63,827 bases of DNA from Glaciozyma antarctica PI12 (GCA_002917775.1 KZ627151.1:187541-251367), one strand, 5' to 3'; numbered from the stretch's first letter, positions 45,543 through 58,300 are shown. Notes: generated by a model from the letters alone, not told the origin. Numbers and translations: made by a program.

Positions 45543-45566
45543 TACTCGGTCGACTCCTCAGACAGT

Positions 45567-47064
45567 ATGTGCACGCATCCTGCAGGCCACCCAGACCCGA
45601 AGGAGCCGTCAAGCGACGCGCAACGCCGCCTCCCCTCACCGGGCCCCTCCCCCTCCGCTCTCCCCGACGCGCTTGAGCGCCAACGACCCGACCTCTCCAA
45701 CGCCCCCCTCAACGTGAACCCTCCCTACCGGCACGTCGACTCCTCCAGCACTCTCTTCGTGTCACCCACGAACCGCCTTTCGAACGAGAACGATTCGATT
45801 AGGACCGGGCGCGACGACGAGTCGGGATCGATCGAGGCGAAGAGGGGAGACGGGAGGGGTCGGAGCGCGATGGACGTGTATGAGGACGAGGAGGACAAGG
45901 ACGAGGATGAGGAGGACGAGGATGAGGATGAGGACGAGGAGGGACTGGGAGAGGAGCTCGTGTTCACCGTCGGCATGGAGAAGGAGTGGTTTGAGAATGA
46001 GGCGAAGGTGCGTATCCGTTCTGCTCTCTCTCCAAGCCCAGCTGACCTTCCGTGCAGCTCGCACGCGGCTATGCTTGGGAGGCTCGCCCCATTCGCAAGG
46101 ACGAGGTCTACCACGAGTTCTGCTCCAACATTCACTGCACGCAGCGCGTCTTCGGTGAGTTCCCCGTCCTGCGGTACCTCTCGTTTACGCGTACCGATGC
46201 GTCCTTCCAGGCGTCAGCTTTCCGGTCATGGTGGTCAAGACCGAATCGGAAACATCGTCGGGATGTTCTGCCTCCCGTCGAAGTGCTTCCTCAGGCGTAC
46301 GTCCCATCAGCCCTCTCAAGATGATCCTACTGACGACTTCTTCGCAGGAGACAACGTCGCGCTGGCGTTCTCCTTCGAGTCCAGCCGCTACTTCAACCGT
46401 TTTTTCGACGGACCAGACAAGTTTGTTCTCGAAATCTGCGCCGACGTCGTCCAGATGGGACTGCTCAAGCTTATCATCGGTTGGCATTGTCCCTTCGTCT
46501 CCTATTTTCGGTGATCCTGACCCGTTTCACGCAGCCGAAATGAACTCGCGTATCCCTAACGGGAAGATCGAACCGCTGGATCTCTCGGAGCTCGACGACG
46601 ACGAGAGCGACGACGGTGAGAGCGATTACGACGAGAGCGACGAGAGCGACTACGACGAGAGCGACGACGATGAGGACGACAGCAAGAGTTCCCGCATTTC
46701 CCCTGCCGAACAGGACGGCACTCAAGGCGGCCAGTCGTGGGAGGAGCTTACGGTCGACCAGCGCGAGGAGATTACCGAGCTCGAAGGAGCGCACGACACT
46801 TTCCGCAAGGTGGGTCGTTACTTTCGAAGTGGGGACTTTGCTGATCCTTCACCTCGCAGGAAAACGAAAAGCTCTACGTCGACCTTCTTCGCTCCAACAC
46901 GATCACCTGGAGGCAGAGCTTCGCGAGCAGGCCGGCGGTCGCGAGCATGCTCCCGCGTCTCGCAGCGCTCGAAGTCAAGGTGCGCTCTCTCGCACGCTAC
47001 TCTCGTCCTCGCAAGCTGACCCTCTGCCTAGCTGTTTGACACCCCTGGCATCTTCGTTGACTAG
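45567..47064 (+). CDS. Unrecognised acidic protein
   Basis: About six exons from ATG 45567 (MCTHPAGHPDPKEPSSD) to TAG 47062-47064. After a disordered Ser/Pro part comes a long Asp/Glu run (VYEDEEDKDEDEEDEDEDED). A conserved-looking core follows: LVFTVGMEKEWFENEAKL, GYAWEARPIRKDEVYHEFCS, NIHCTQRVFRQLSGHGGQD, NIVGMFCLPSKCFLRRDNVA and FESSRYFNRFFDGPDKFVL. A second acidic stretch (DDDESDDGESDYDESDESDY) precedes a helical end (RKENEKLYVDLLRSNTITWR). The Cys/His residues (CSNIHC) hint at metal binding. No family is recognised. Exons join in frame through GT-AG introns of about 50-60 nt. Confidence 0.65.
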
Positions 47065-47662
47065 CTCCCCGCATCCATATCACTGACTCTGCTTTCGGTA
47101 CGCTTCCGTCGCTGCCGCTGTAACTTTCCTCCCCCTCCCCCCCTCCCCCCTCCCCCCTCCCCCCTTCCCCTTTTAACATAGCTGTTCTCCCCTGTCTAGC
47201 CGAGGAATGGATCCCCCCTGGCTCGAGCTTGAGCTCAAGCGCCTTTTGCGCAGCAAATTCCTTGCAGGCTCTCACCTGCTCAACAGCAAAGCTTTCTTTC
47301 AGGATCTTCACTTCGCTGGTTCTCCCAGGACCGATTCATTTTCTGCTTCACATCTGCTTTCGTGGGCGTAGGAAACCGACCTCAGAGAGAAGCGGCGCCG
47401 TGAAGAAGGCGAAGAACGGAAGAGATACGCCTTCGTTGCCCTCGCTCCACCTCGCTGGGAGCTCTCTTCGCCTTTCTTGATCTTCTCGTGCTGTAAAAAG
47501 CTTGTGCACCCTGTGGAAGTATCGACGTAACCCTCTTCTTCCCTTCGAGGCGTTCCCCTTGCGCCCAGACGATTTGAATAGCCCGGGACCCGCGCGTTCT
47601 TATCGTTATGCTCTCGCTCACAATCTTTTGGACCCGCTACACCTCCCGCAACTGCCTCGACA
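47065..47662. other. Intergenic region with a C-rich tract
   Basis: No gene is supported. It holds a pyrimidine tract (47126-47174) and otherwise unremarkable sequence that should include the promoter of the Zn2Cys6 regulator. Short frames on both strands lack recognisable motifs. Confidence 0.4.
47126..47174. repeat. C-run tract (G-quadruplex-capable on the minus strand)
   Basis: Seven or so runs of 4-7 C separated by single or double T; the minus strand reads GGGGGAGGGGGG repeatedly. This meets the usual G4 pattern several times over, and the plus strand could form an i-motif. Confidence 0.8.
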
Positions 47663-50624
47663 ATGTACAGCGTTCCTCAGACTTATCTCTCCAACTCCCC
47701 AACGGATCCGACTCCGCAGTCCGGCACCTCCGGAGCACAGCTGCCGCTCAAGAAGCCACCCGTATCGCGCGGCTCCCACGCCTGCACGCGGTGTCGCCGG
47801 CGCAAGCAGCGCTGTAACGGAGAGCTGCCTTGCTCTAACTGCCAGCATGCTTTGGTTGACAAGGACTGCGTCTTTGTAGCGCATCCAGAGCGACGGAAGA
47901 GGCGCGCTTCCGAGTGAGTGTCAAGCGGGGACCTGGAGCGCTGGGGACTAGAGCTACTTGTGAGGGTCGAGTAGGGAGGGCGCTGACGAGTATTGCAGAG
48001 CACTGGGAGGACAGAAGAACCCTCTCGACATCCCAACGACCTTCACCCCCACCGCGCACCGCTCGACAAGCTTCTCCATCGCCGAGCTGCCGGGCGTCAA
48101 CCAATCCTTCGACGCCTACTTGCAGCGCCATCCTCAACCGATTGTTCATCAAGGGTCCCCCTCCTCAGCGTCCTTCGTGAGAGAAGCGGCGGCTGGGAAT
48201 GCAACGCCGACGCTCTTTCCTCACCAGGCGCACGGGTCTCCTGATGGAGCCATGTCGAGCAATCGAAGCGTCGATAGCTCCGAAGATGCGTGGTCGGACG
48301 AGGCAGCGAGGGGAGTAGCTTTTTTGTCGCTCAACGCCTCTGGGAATCCAATGTGCGGGCCCCCTCCCTGCTCCCACTTGCTTTCGAGTTAACGTGCTTC
48401 CTCCCAGCTACGTCGGACCGAGTAGCGGCTTCAGCTGGGCGCGAGTGATTCTAGGGTGTGCTCCTATTTTCTTCGCTCTCGAGGTTCGCTAATGCGTCTT
48501 GTAGAGGAATGGCAGCCGACGCCGAAGGAGCTACCAAGTCCGCACGCCACTTCTCATCTGAGGTCATCAACCAGCCTGTCCTCCCGTCACACTCTTCAGC
48601 GCCCCACGCCACCCTTTCGAATAGCGCTCTCGAAGACATCTCGCACGAGCTTGCGGATCTCGTCCTCAGCAAGTGCTTCCGCCACATTCAGGTTCGCTCC
48701 ATCCTCGCTCTCGCTCCTCATTTAACACTGACAATTTTCTTCTCAGCCGAGGGTACGGCTGAGCTTGTCCGTGTTCGCTCGCCTTCTTTCTGACTTCTAC
48801 CTTCGCAGTTCGCATTCCTGGACTGGATCATGGTACACGAGTACTGGGAGCATCGCAACGAGATCATGCTGCGCGCTTCGCAGCCCAATCCCACGAAAGA
48901 CGTGTCCACTGGTAAGGAGCTCTTTGGCTTTCGCTGTGAGCCCCGGCTGAAACACCACTCTGCAGCGGCGTTCTTCATCTGGATGCTTTTTGCGATAGGC
49001 GCGCGTCTTTGCCAGAAGAGCTCGGTGGCGGGCTTGGCCACTCCGGAAAGCTACTACGCAAAAGCTATGGAGCATCGTGAGCTCGCTGTTCTCCCGCAAA
49101 CGAAAGCTGACGAAAGCTCCTTCGCAGTCGAAGTCATTGTTGGTCTCCATGACCTTAAGAACGTCCAAGTAAGCTTTCTTTGCACCTTTTCTTCCTTCCG
49201 AGTTGCTGATTGATCTGCAGGCCCTGATGCTCATTGTCGTGTACTCTTTTCAATCGCCGACCGCTCCGTCGGTGAGTTTGCGAGCTTCACGACCTTTGTG
49301 CAGTTTGCTGATCACACGGCTTGTGCAGGTCTGGTTCCTCGTCGGTATCATCGTTCGTGTTAGCGTCTCGCTCGGTCTACATCGTCAACTGCGGGAGAGC
49401 AAAGCGCGCGACGTCAGCCCTTACACGCGCGAGCTTCGCAAGCGCATCTTCTGGACGTGCTACACTCTTGACCGCATGTGCGTTTCGTTCCTACTTTCTG
49501 CGATACTGGAACTGATTCGGCGCGAATACAGGATGGCGAACAGCCTTGGTCGCCCGGTCAGCATCTCCGACCGCGACATTGACGTCGAGCTTCCTTTCGA
49601 TGTCGACTGTGTCGAGGCCAACCCCACCCTCGGTCCTTCCTTCAACGGCTGCACGAGCATGACTTCCGCAATTCATGTTGTTCGGATGTGCGTGCAAACC
49701 TTTCTTTTCTCCTCCGCACTGCGATTGATGATTTTTTGCAGCCAACGCATCCAGAGCCTGATCCTAAAGCAATCCTATCGCGTCGACCGCCCTACGAACG
49801 ATATTCCAGATGCCTTGCTTGCCCAGATCGATGCTTGGGAGGCAGCTATTCCTTCGGAAGCGTCGACGCCGGCGTGCGAGTCGATTCCCTGCTGCGAGCG
49901 GGACTGGTTCCTCATCAAAGGCGCGGAGGCTAGGATGTACCTCCTTCGACCTCTGACGGTCAACCGTACCGCCCAGCCTATGCACGTCGTTCTTCTCGCG
50001 CAGTGCGCCGCATCGGCTTGCGACACCCAGTTCGTTTTTTTCGCGTCCCTCCTGCCTCCTTTTCGCTGACTTTCTCCCAGCAAACGCCTTCATCAATCTT
50101 TCGGAACCGCCCACTCCATCGACTCCCTCCGCTCCACTTTCCTTTGCGGCCTCACTCTCCTCCACGCCGTTCGCCTCGACCATCACGCTCTCCCCCAGTC
50201 AACTCTCCAGCGCGCCATTTGCTCGTGCAGCAACACGTTATTCGCCTACTCGCAGCTCTTCCCCGCGGCGCAAGCGTTTCACAACGCTTTCGAGGACCTT
50301 GCGAGCAACGTCCTCGAGGCGGTTGCGAGCTCGACCAGCTCGAAGGAGGTGGCGCCGATGATGCCGCAGGAGTCGACGGGGATTTGGCAAACACTGTTGA
50401 ACGACAATGCGCATATGTTTGGTGCGTTCTCGTTTCCCGCTGGAGCGAAGCTCTGGACTGCTCGTTGACTTCGCTCCGCAGATGTCTATACGCCAGACAA
50501 TTACGCGAGCTTGCTGCAGTCGCTGGGGATTCCGATCGACTCGTTTGCGGGGCAGCTGAGCGAATCTATGGGAGCGGACGAGGGGTACGATCCTATGGCG
50601 TTTGGGAGTGGGTTGCTGTTTTAG
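47663..50624 (+). CDS. Zn(II)2Cys6 transcription factor with fungal-specific regulatory domain
   Basis: The ATG at 47663 is followed by a binuclear zinc cluster at about residues 40-70: HACTRCRRRKQRC then NGELPCSNCQHALVDKDC, spacing C-x2-C-x6-C-x5-C-x2-C-x8-C. A Ser/Pro-rich linker leads to the fungal_trans middle homology region (FFIWMLFAIGARLCQ, SLGLHRQLRESKARDVSPY, TRELRKRIFWTCYTLDRM, NSLGRPVSISDRDIDVELP). The end is DPMAFGSGLLF. About 12 exons give about 760 residues. Position near the permease, amidase and butanediol-dehydrogenase-like genes makes local regulation possible, but no binding sites (CGG triplets) were identified with confidence. Confidence 0.9.
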
Positions 50625-50942
50625 AAGGGAGGACTCGGAGTCCGGTGGCGCAGAGTCAATTTATCGCGAGTCTTGTCAACTTTGCGTAGCTCGCACGTTC
50701 TCTGTAGAGCTGAGAAGCTCCTCACCAGCGTCCAGTCGACGCCTGGGGGCTCGATACCTCGAAGAGAACTGGCCGGAGAATGGGCGTCCGGCGTCGATGT
50801 GGGGGAGAGTTCGGCTCCTCCTTCTCTTGCTCCTTCACCTCACCCCTAGCAGCTCGGTCATCCTCTAGAACGACGTCTGCGTTGACTCCCGAACATCTTC
50901 GCATCTCCTCAAACTCATCTCCACCGACAGCGCCTCTTCCGA
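50625..50942. other. Intergenic region upstream of the dehydrogenase
   Basis: A 318-nt region with no gene. It should hold the promoter of the dehydrogenase gene. I see no distinct regulatory element. Confidence 0.4.
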
Positions 50943-52296
50943 ATGGCACCCAACACCATGCTCGCCGCTCGCTTCTACGCAGCCAAAGACCTCCGCGTCG
51001 AGGAAGTAGAAGTCCCTGAACTTCGGCACGGTGAATTGAGCGTAAAGGTAGCCTTTGCAGCAATCTGCGGTAGCGACTTGCACGAGGTACGCTTTCTTCC
51101 TCCCAATCTTTTGGCGCAGCTCACGCCGCCCGTCCACAGTACTTTGGGGGGCCCATCACTTGTCGCGCAGTAGGCTTCCCGCATCCTGTCACGGGAGAGA
51201 CGGTTCCTGCGATGCTGGGACACGAATTCTCGGGCACAATCAGCGAAGTGAGAGAGGGAGTGGATGGAGACCGCTTGAAAGTCGGGATGAAGGTGGTCAT
51301 ATGAGGGCTCTGCAAATGAAAGAAGAAGAGCTTGCTGATGCTAACAACGAGCTAGCGAGCCTGTCGTCTCCTGCTTGGAATGTCGTGCATGCCTCGAGGA
51401 GAACCGCGCTCTTTGCGAGAAGGTGATGCTGCTTCTCTCCCTTTTCAGACTGCCGCTGATGACTCTTCAGGCCCTCGAATTCTTTGGGTACAACCGTCCT
51501 GGAGGTCTTGCGCCATATGCCAACATCACTCAAGCAAACGTGCACGTCGTTCCCGACTCGGTCCCTCGTATGTCCCACATTCCTCCTCAAACGACCTCGC
51601 TGACCCTTCGCAAAGTCGACGTTGCAGCCCTGGTGGAGCCGCTCTCGGTTGCTTGGCATGCTGTGCGTCGCAGTGGTATCAAACCGGGCGAAACAGCTCT
51701 CGTGATTGGCGCAGGCCCAATCGGAGCTCTCGTAACTCGGTTCGTCCCTGACATTTTCGTAGCGTGCTGAAAGCCCATGGAGCCTCTTACGTCGCTGTCT
51801 CTGAGCCCACTTCTATTCGAGCTGCGATCGCTACCGCCTGCGGAGCCGACGAGGTCTTCAACCTGCTCGAGACGGACGTCGTCGCTGCCGTGCGAAAAGC
51901 GACGAACGGCGGTGTCGATATTGCGATCGACTGCGCGGGGAACCAAAGAACTTTCGACGCGGCGATGGGAGCAACGAAGGCGAGGGGGAGGATCGTGATG
52001 GTGGCGTTGTGGGAGAAGCCTGCAAGCATCAGTCTTCAAGTGCGTCCTCTGATCCCTTTTTCTCCTTTTTCTGACGCACGCAGTCCCTCATCTCGACGGA
52101 ACGCTCTCTTACTGCGAGCTGTTGCTTCACCTCGCAAGACATCGTCGAAGTTATCCAAGCCCTCGAGAGCGGCCTCATTCGGGTGGACGACTTGATCACC
52201 TCGCGAATTCCGCTCGTCGACGTCGTCGCGAAAGGTCTGCAGGCTCTTGTGGACGAGCAGCACCACATCAAGATTCTTGTAGACTTTTCTGCATAG
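50943..52296 (+). CDS. Zinc-dependent medium-chain dehydrogenase, (R,R)-butanediol dehydrogenase-like
   Basis: The ATG at 50943 gives [20 protein letters not shown]. Catalytic zinc ligands sit in ICGSDLHE and GHEFSG, the structural zinc cluster in [15 protein letters not shown], and the NAD site in [24 protein letters not shown] and [12 protein letters not shown] are typical of BDH1/sorbitol-dehydrogenase types. About seven exons give about 370 residues, ending [21 protein letters not shown]. At 51297-51310 the exon ending MKVV should run into (I)EPVVSCLEC, but the sequence (GTCATATGAGGG) offers no canonical GT donor that gives the family sequence; a few bases of the original ATCGAG-GTGAGG look lost. 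Stop 24 nt from the convergent URB1 stop. Confidence 0.85.
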
Positions 52297-52320
52297 CCCA
52301 ATACATTCCAGCGCCACCAC

Positions 52321-55300
52321 CTAATCCGAGAGACTCTTGAGCGTCGCAACCCTGACCTCCTCCACGCCCGCTGCGAGCGCCGCCGAGATTCCCGCATTGA
52401 ACAACTCTTTGTCCAACCTGCTCTCCTCCCACCCAGCCGCATGTCCGGTGAACCCCACCACCAAAACAGCGCGGTAGAAGTCGGCCTGGACCTTCGCGTC
52501 GGTCGAAAGGCGTCCGGCGACGAGCGCGAGGATGGAGCGCGATCGGTCGAGAACGAGGCGCTGGGCTGAGGATGGGGAGGTGGTGAGGCGCGCGGCGAGG
52601 GTCGAGACGATAAGGCAGATGGTGGAAGCCTCGGCGGCTGCGACTGAAGAGAGGAACGTAAGCCAACGCAGCTGGCGCGGCGAGAAACGACGTACCATCG
52701 TTCGGGCCCATGATCGCAGAAAGCGCATCGAGAGCGTCTGCAGCGCCGGCGAGCCCGTCCTGAGCGAGGACAGCGACGACGTTGCTGATGACTGAGATGA
52801 GAAGGCGGCGTTCGCTGACGTCCACGGGGGTTTGGGCCGAGAGCCAGCCGAGGAGGCCGTTCCGCGAAAGAAGCTCGCGAGCGGCTTGAGGGATCGACGT
52901 GGCACGGATAAGGAACTGCGAGACGGCGTTAGGACGAGGTGGAGAGCTGAGCTTCGATAGACGTACCTGGAGAACGAGCTTCCGGGTCGTGGGCTCCTGA
53001 CGGCTCGTCTGAAGGAGACTGGCGAGGAGCTCGTACGTTTGACGACGGCGGTAGATCTTCCAGTCCTAGCACGCGTTCTTCGTCAGCTTGCAGTCCTCGA
53101 TGGGAGGAGGCATGCGACGAACCTGAGTCCTGACCAAGCCCTCCGCAAGGAACTTCAGCAGCCAGCGGTGGTCCTCGACCGGCTCCTCACTCGTCGAATA
53201 AAAGAGGAGGTAGAACATCGGCACGTCGCGCTGGTCCAAGACGGGTCGCTGGAGGAGGAAGCGGCTGAAGGCGGGGTACAAAACCGACTCGGGAGTACCC
53301 ATGATCGCGATGCAGTTGGCGAGGAAGAGGGCGATGACGGCAGGGATGGGCTCGCCGGCCTGGCTGAAGATGCAGTTGCGGGCGTGCGTGAGAACCAGAA
53401 TGATCTCGTCCTTCTCCCGGAACGAAAGCGGCTGCGACGTGATGTCAGTTTGAGAGCGAGAGAGGGTTCAAGAAAAGCGACGTACCTGCAGCTTCACTAA
53501 CGCGCTCGCGAGAGCAGACCGTGCTGTTCCTCGAACGCTCGGTGCTGTGGACGCCAGGGCAGCGATCGCAATTCCAAGAACGCCCGAGTCGAGCATGTTG
53601 ATCCAATCTTGCGCCTTGAGTTCGTCCTCGGCGATTGTGTGGGCGACGAAGGATAGGAGGAAGTGAGGATCGTAGGTGATGTCGGCGTGCTCCTTCGGGA
53701 ACTGCGTCCTAGTCGAGGCGCAGACTCGGAGCCAGCTTCGACGGACGTAGCCCGGCTGGAGGACTGCGAGAGACCCTGCGCGAGTCGCTTCGATGGGGCT
53801 CTGGTCGAGGGAGGGGTTCCAGTGGCGGAACGAAGCCGAGATGGATCCACCGGCGACGAGCTCGGCCCGCTGGAAGAGGTCGACGAGGGCCTTGTCGTCC
53901 GACGAGAGCGTTCCTCCGTAGAAAGGCATGAGCTTCTCGACAATCTTGGACGAGGCGGCAGCGGAGATGGAGGACTTGGCGAGCGTGAAGACGAGGCTGA
54001 CGACGGCCGACTGGACCTTCTTGCCGACGACCTCCGACTCGGGGTACGGGTGGAAGTGGGCGCTGGCGAAGACGTTGTTGAGGTGGCGAGTGACTTCGTT
54101 GTCCTGTAATGCGAAGAACATAAGCGACCTGCTACGAAGCTCGAACGTGCGCCACGACTCACCTTCCACTGATGCTCACGGCACAGAGCAGCAGCCATAG
54201 CGACAGGCTCCAGCTTATCGAGGCGGCGGGTGATCGCAGCCGTAATGAGAGGATCGAGGAGATGGCTCTTGAGCGTCAAGCCGTCGTGCTTGACTGCGAC
54301 GCGGTCTAAAGGAAGGTCAGCGCCAAAATGAAGCAGGGAGCAAGGGACGTACGGAGTTCCTGAACGAGAAGGAGGACCGCAGGCGTGTCTTCCTCGTCCT
54401 CTGCGAATCGCCTAACCAGGCCGCTAAAGCTGGAGTTGACGAAGAGGTCGAGATGCTCGCCAAAGGAAGGGGAGAGGGTGGCGAGGTCGGAGAGGAGGCG
54501 AAGCACGATGGGAGTGAAGCTGTCGCGGTCGATGGACGGAATGCGTTCGGCAACGAAGGTGCTGACAGCCGAGGAAATCGTGGGCGAGGAGCACATGAGC
54601 TCGACGACGCAACGAAGGTCGGACTCCGACGCCGAGGGAGTCGTGGCGGCGAAGAGGCGTTCGGTGAAGTGGATGGCGATCGACTGGGGGATGGCGATGT
54701 TGTTCTTGTGAACGGCGCCAACTTCGAGAAGCGCTCGAATCGCGGCCTCGGCTCCGTCGAGAGCTGCGTTGCCTTCGTTCGACCTCGCCTCGACCCACGC
54801 TGCGAACTGATCCCTCGTCGCGGCGGAGCGAGACATGAGCGTCGCAAGGACCTGCGACTGGTCGAGACCGAGCGACTTCTCCTCGAGGAGCTCCGTCGTC
54901 CACTCGGACGCGTGCTGGCGCCAGGAGAGGTCCGACGATCCGTGACGGAATCCGGCGAAAGGTAGCGCGGCTCCTTCTCCCGAAACGCCAGCGATGACGA
55001 AGGGAAGGAGAGCTTGAGCTCCTTGTGCCAGGATCCTGCCTGCCGAAGCAAGTCCTCCCTTCGTCGAAAGGCGGTGCAGGGGGACGAAGTTGGTCGTCCA
55101 AGTCGCCCTGAACGCGGCGCTGCCGGATAGGTGGCCGGCTCGGGTGAGCGCCGCGTCGAGAAGGGCGGTGGTCGGAGCATCGAGGGCGGCGAGGGTCGCG
55201 AGAGGGACCTTGGCGAGAAGGGTGTCGAGGAAGGATAGCGTCGTCTCATCGTCGAAGAAAGGGAGGAGGGGTGCGCTGGCGATAACGCGCGTAGAAAGTG

Positions 55301-58300
55301 CGATAGCAGTCTCCTGCAAAGGCAGAGTTAGCTGGCTATTGCTCAAATTGAACGAGCAGCTCACCTTCTTCGACTTCTTGGCTTTGACCGGCGGGATGTC
55401 CGCAACAACAACGGCGCAGTAAGGCCTAGCAAGAGCGAGGTCGAATGCAGCGGCGGGCGGAAGAACCTTCGCGACAAGTTCGGCGATGCCTGAGGGAAGA
55501 ACGAGGTGAGCCGTGAAAGCGAGAAGAGCCAGTCAAGGTACGCACCGGCGACAGGAGTAGCGGCCTCGGCGGCAGCGAATGCGCGCAATAGACCCTGCTC
55601 TCCGACAAGGATGACTTTCATCCGCTGCTGAACTCGCTCGTCGCTGCAGTCAACCACGAGCGATCCCATGAACGCCGCAAACGCCTGGCGATCAGCCTCT
55701 GGCCATGCTCCGCCGAGATAGCGGTGGAGGAGGACCTGAAGTGCGACGGGTGCAGCGCCGCGTTTGAGGAGAATCTGGGCGAGGATCGCGGTGGTCGCGG
55801 GGTTGACGAGGTCGGCAGGGCGGACGTGGAGGAAGACGAGCTCGACGGGCATGGCGGTCAAGAATCTACGAACGAACAGGCGTCAGTTTTCGGAGCAAGA
55901 CTGAGAGGGAAGAACGCACTGCTCCAAAGTCGCAACATCCTCCCCAGCCGCAGCGAACACGTTCGCTTTCCTCGGGCTCAACGCCGCCAGCTCTCCTCTG
56001 AGAACGTCGGCCTCTCCAGCGACCTCTCTAGCCTCCTCGACCGCCGCCACGCACTCCTTGAGGAACTTGAGCGCATCCTTCGTCGCCTTCCCCTTTCCAA
56101 ACGACTCTCCCAGCGCAGCGACGACCTTCTTCGGCCCCTCCATTCCCACCGACTGCCCAATAAATCCCAAGACGAGCTGCCTCACGAACGCCAACACCTG
56201 CCCCGCCTCCTTCGCCGCCTCGAGCTCGGCTTTGAGCCCCGCGAGAACGGTGACCAGCAGCGGGCTAAAGTCGGCCTAGACGACCTCGACTACGTGACCG
56301 TCTTGATCGGAGCCGTGAGGGTCTTTTGGACGCTGCGCTCGAAAAAGTCGAGCACGGCCGTCGAGGCTGGGTCGGATGCGAGTTGAGAAGGAGTGGGGAG
56401 GGCGGAGAGCCAGATGGATACTTCGGTGGGGGTCGTGCCGAAGAGAATCGGAGTTTGAAGAAGGCGAGTGAGGATGGAAAGTAGGAGGTGGAGGTTCGAG
56501 GGAGTAGAAGGAGTGCGGTAGAGCTGGAAGAGGGGGAGGAGGGTGTTCTTAAAGTGATCGCCTGGGGTGAAATCCATCAGTACATGCTCAGCCATTCGAG
56601 GAAGAAGCCAACACACCTGGCCTGGACCAAGATAGTCCCGAGCTGTGAATCGCAGCGAGTCGAAGCGCGTATGCCGACGAGATCGCACGAATTCCTTCCG
56701 CATCAGACTTGGCGACGTGTGCCTGCGGGAGCCTCGCGAAGTCGAACCGTAGAGTCGAGATAAGGGACGGGACGACGCGGTGGTAGAGCCAGAGCAAGCG
56801 AAGCGCGACGTTCGTGCGAAGGTGTCGTCCTCCGTCCTCCTCCTCCTTCGCCGGCGTGTCCTCGACCTTGTCGACGTCCATCTTGACCGCCTTTTCCTTC
56901 GACCTGCTCGACTTCTTCTTCACCTCGACCTTGGGAACACCGACGGCGGTCTTCTGCATCAATGCGACGACGATTTGAGGGTCGGGAAGGGTGATCCTGC
57001 AGTGCTCCCTCACGCGCATCGCCAGCGCCGCCCACCTCCCCGTCAAAGGGTTCTCCTCCAACCTCCTCGAGCTCTCCGCCAGAGCCTCGAGCACCCCCGT
57101 AGCCTTCTGAAGACCAGCGAGGATGAACAGCGAGGCGAGGAAGGAGACGAGCGGAGCTTCGTGCTGGAGCGCTTTCGAGTACCAGACTTTGGTGAGCGAG
57201 GGAGGGAAGATGGTGTCGAGGACTGAGGCGAGAGACGGAGGGGCAGTGAGGGGAGAGGGGGAGAGGGGGAGAGTGAGGTGAGGGGAGACGGGGAGGGAGA
57301 GGACGAGGGTGGCGAAGGTGATAGCGGAGATCCAGCGGCTAGAGAGTCGGGGGTCGAGGGAGGAAGGGAAGCGGGCCCAGAATCTGTAACACGGGATGGG
57401 TCAACGTCGGCAGAACGGCGCGAGCGGAGAAATAGCGCACAGGCCGGCAAGAATGGGGGCTCGCTCCAGGATGTGTAGTCCAAGCTCGCGCTGCTCCGAA
57501 TCCTCCGTGACCTTGAGCGTCCGAAGAACGGTGCCGAGAACCTTTTGTGGGCCAAACGAACGCGTCTGCGAGTCGTTGATCTGGGTCGCAAGCCACTCGG
57601 TGAGGGCGTAGAGGAAGCGATGGGTCGAGAGGCGGAGGGACTGAGAAGGGTTCTCCTCGTTATCGGGGACGTCGTAAAGCTTGACGAGCTTTGAAAAAGA
57701 GTTAGTGAAAGCCGCAGAATGAGAGGAGATGAACGTACTTCGATAATGCAGGGTTCGTCGAAGATGGATCGACGGGACTCGAGACCGACTGAACGGTCGG
57801 CGACGACGTCGCGGTAGAGTCCGACGAGAACGTGGTTGACGACGGTGTCGGGATCCTCAGAAAGGCCCTTGACCATGCCCGAGACGAGTCCCTTCGTATC
57901 GATGACCTCGCCCTTGAGCCTCGAATCTCCGGCGGAGAGGAACGCCAGTACTAGCATCGACAGGAGAGTTCGGATGTCGGGCTTGAGAAGGGGATCCCTC
58001 GAAGTATCCCTCAGCCTCGTCTTGAACAGGCGAGTTACGATCTGCACACGCGTGGTCAGCTCTTCCTTTCCGCTCTCGTCTCAAAAATTCGGCGTACCTT
58101 GGGAGACCACTGCATACATCCAAACAACCTCCTCGCAAACCTTCCCGATCCGAATCCGACCACCACATTGCACAACTTGAGCGCCGCGACTGTAACATCG
58201 TTCCTGCCGGGGTTGAGAGCCCTGTCAAGGTGGGTGCCGTACTGAGTAAGAAGGCGGCGGATGATCTCGGGCTCGCTGGCGAAAGGGTCGGTGGAGACAA

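Noticed and set aside
56275-56300. A 23-nt GT...AG intron repairing URB1
   Set aside because: Far below the shortest intron seen in this window (42 nt), and it lacks a branch site.
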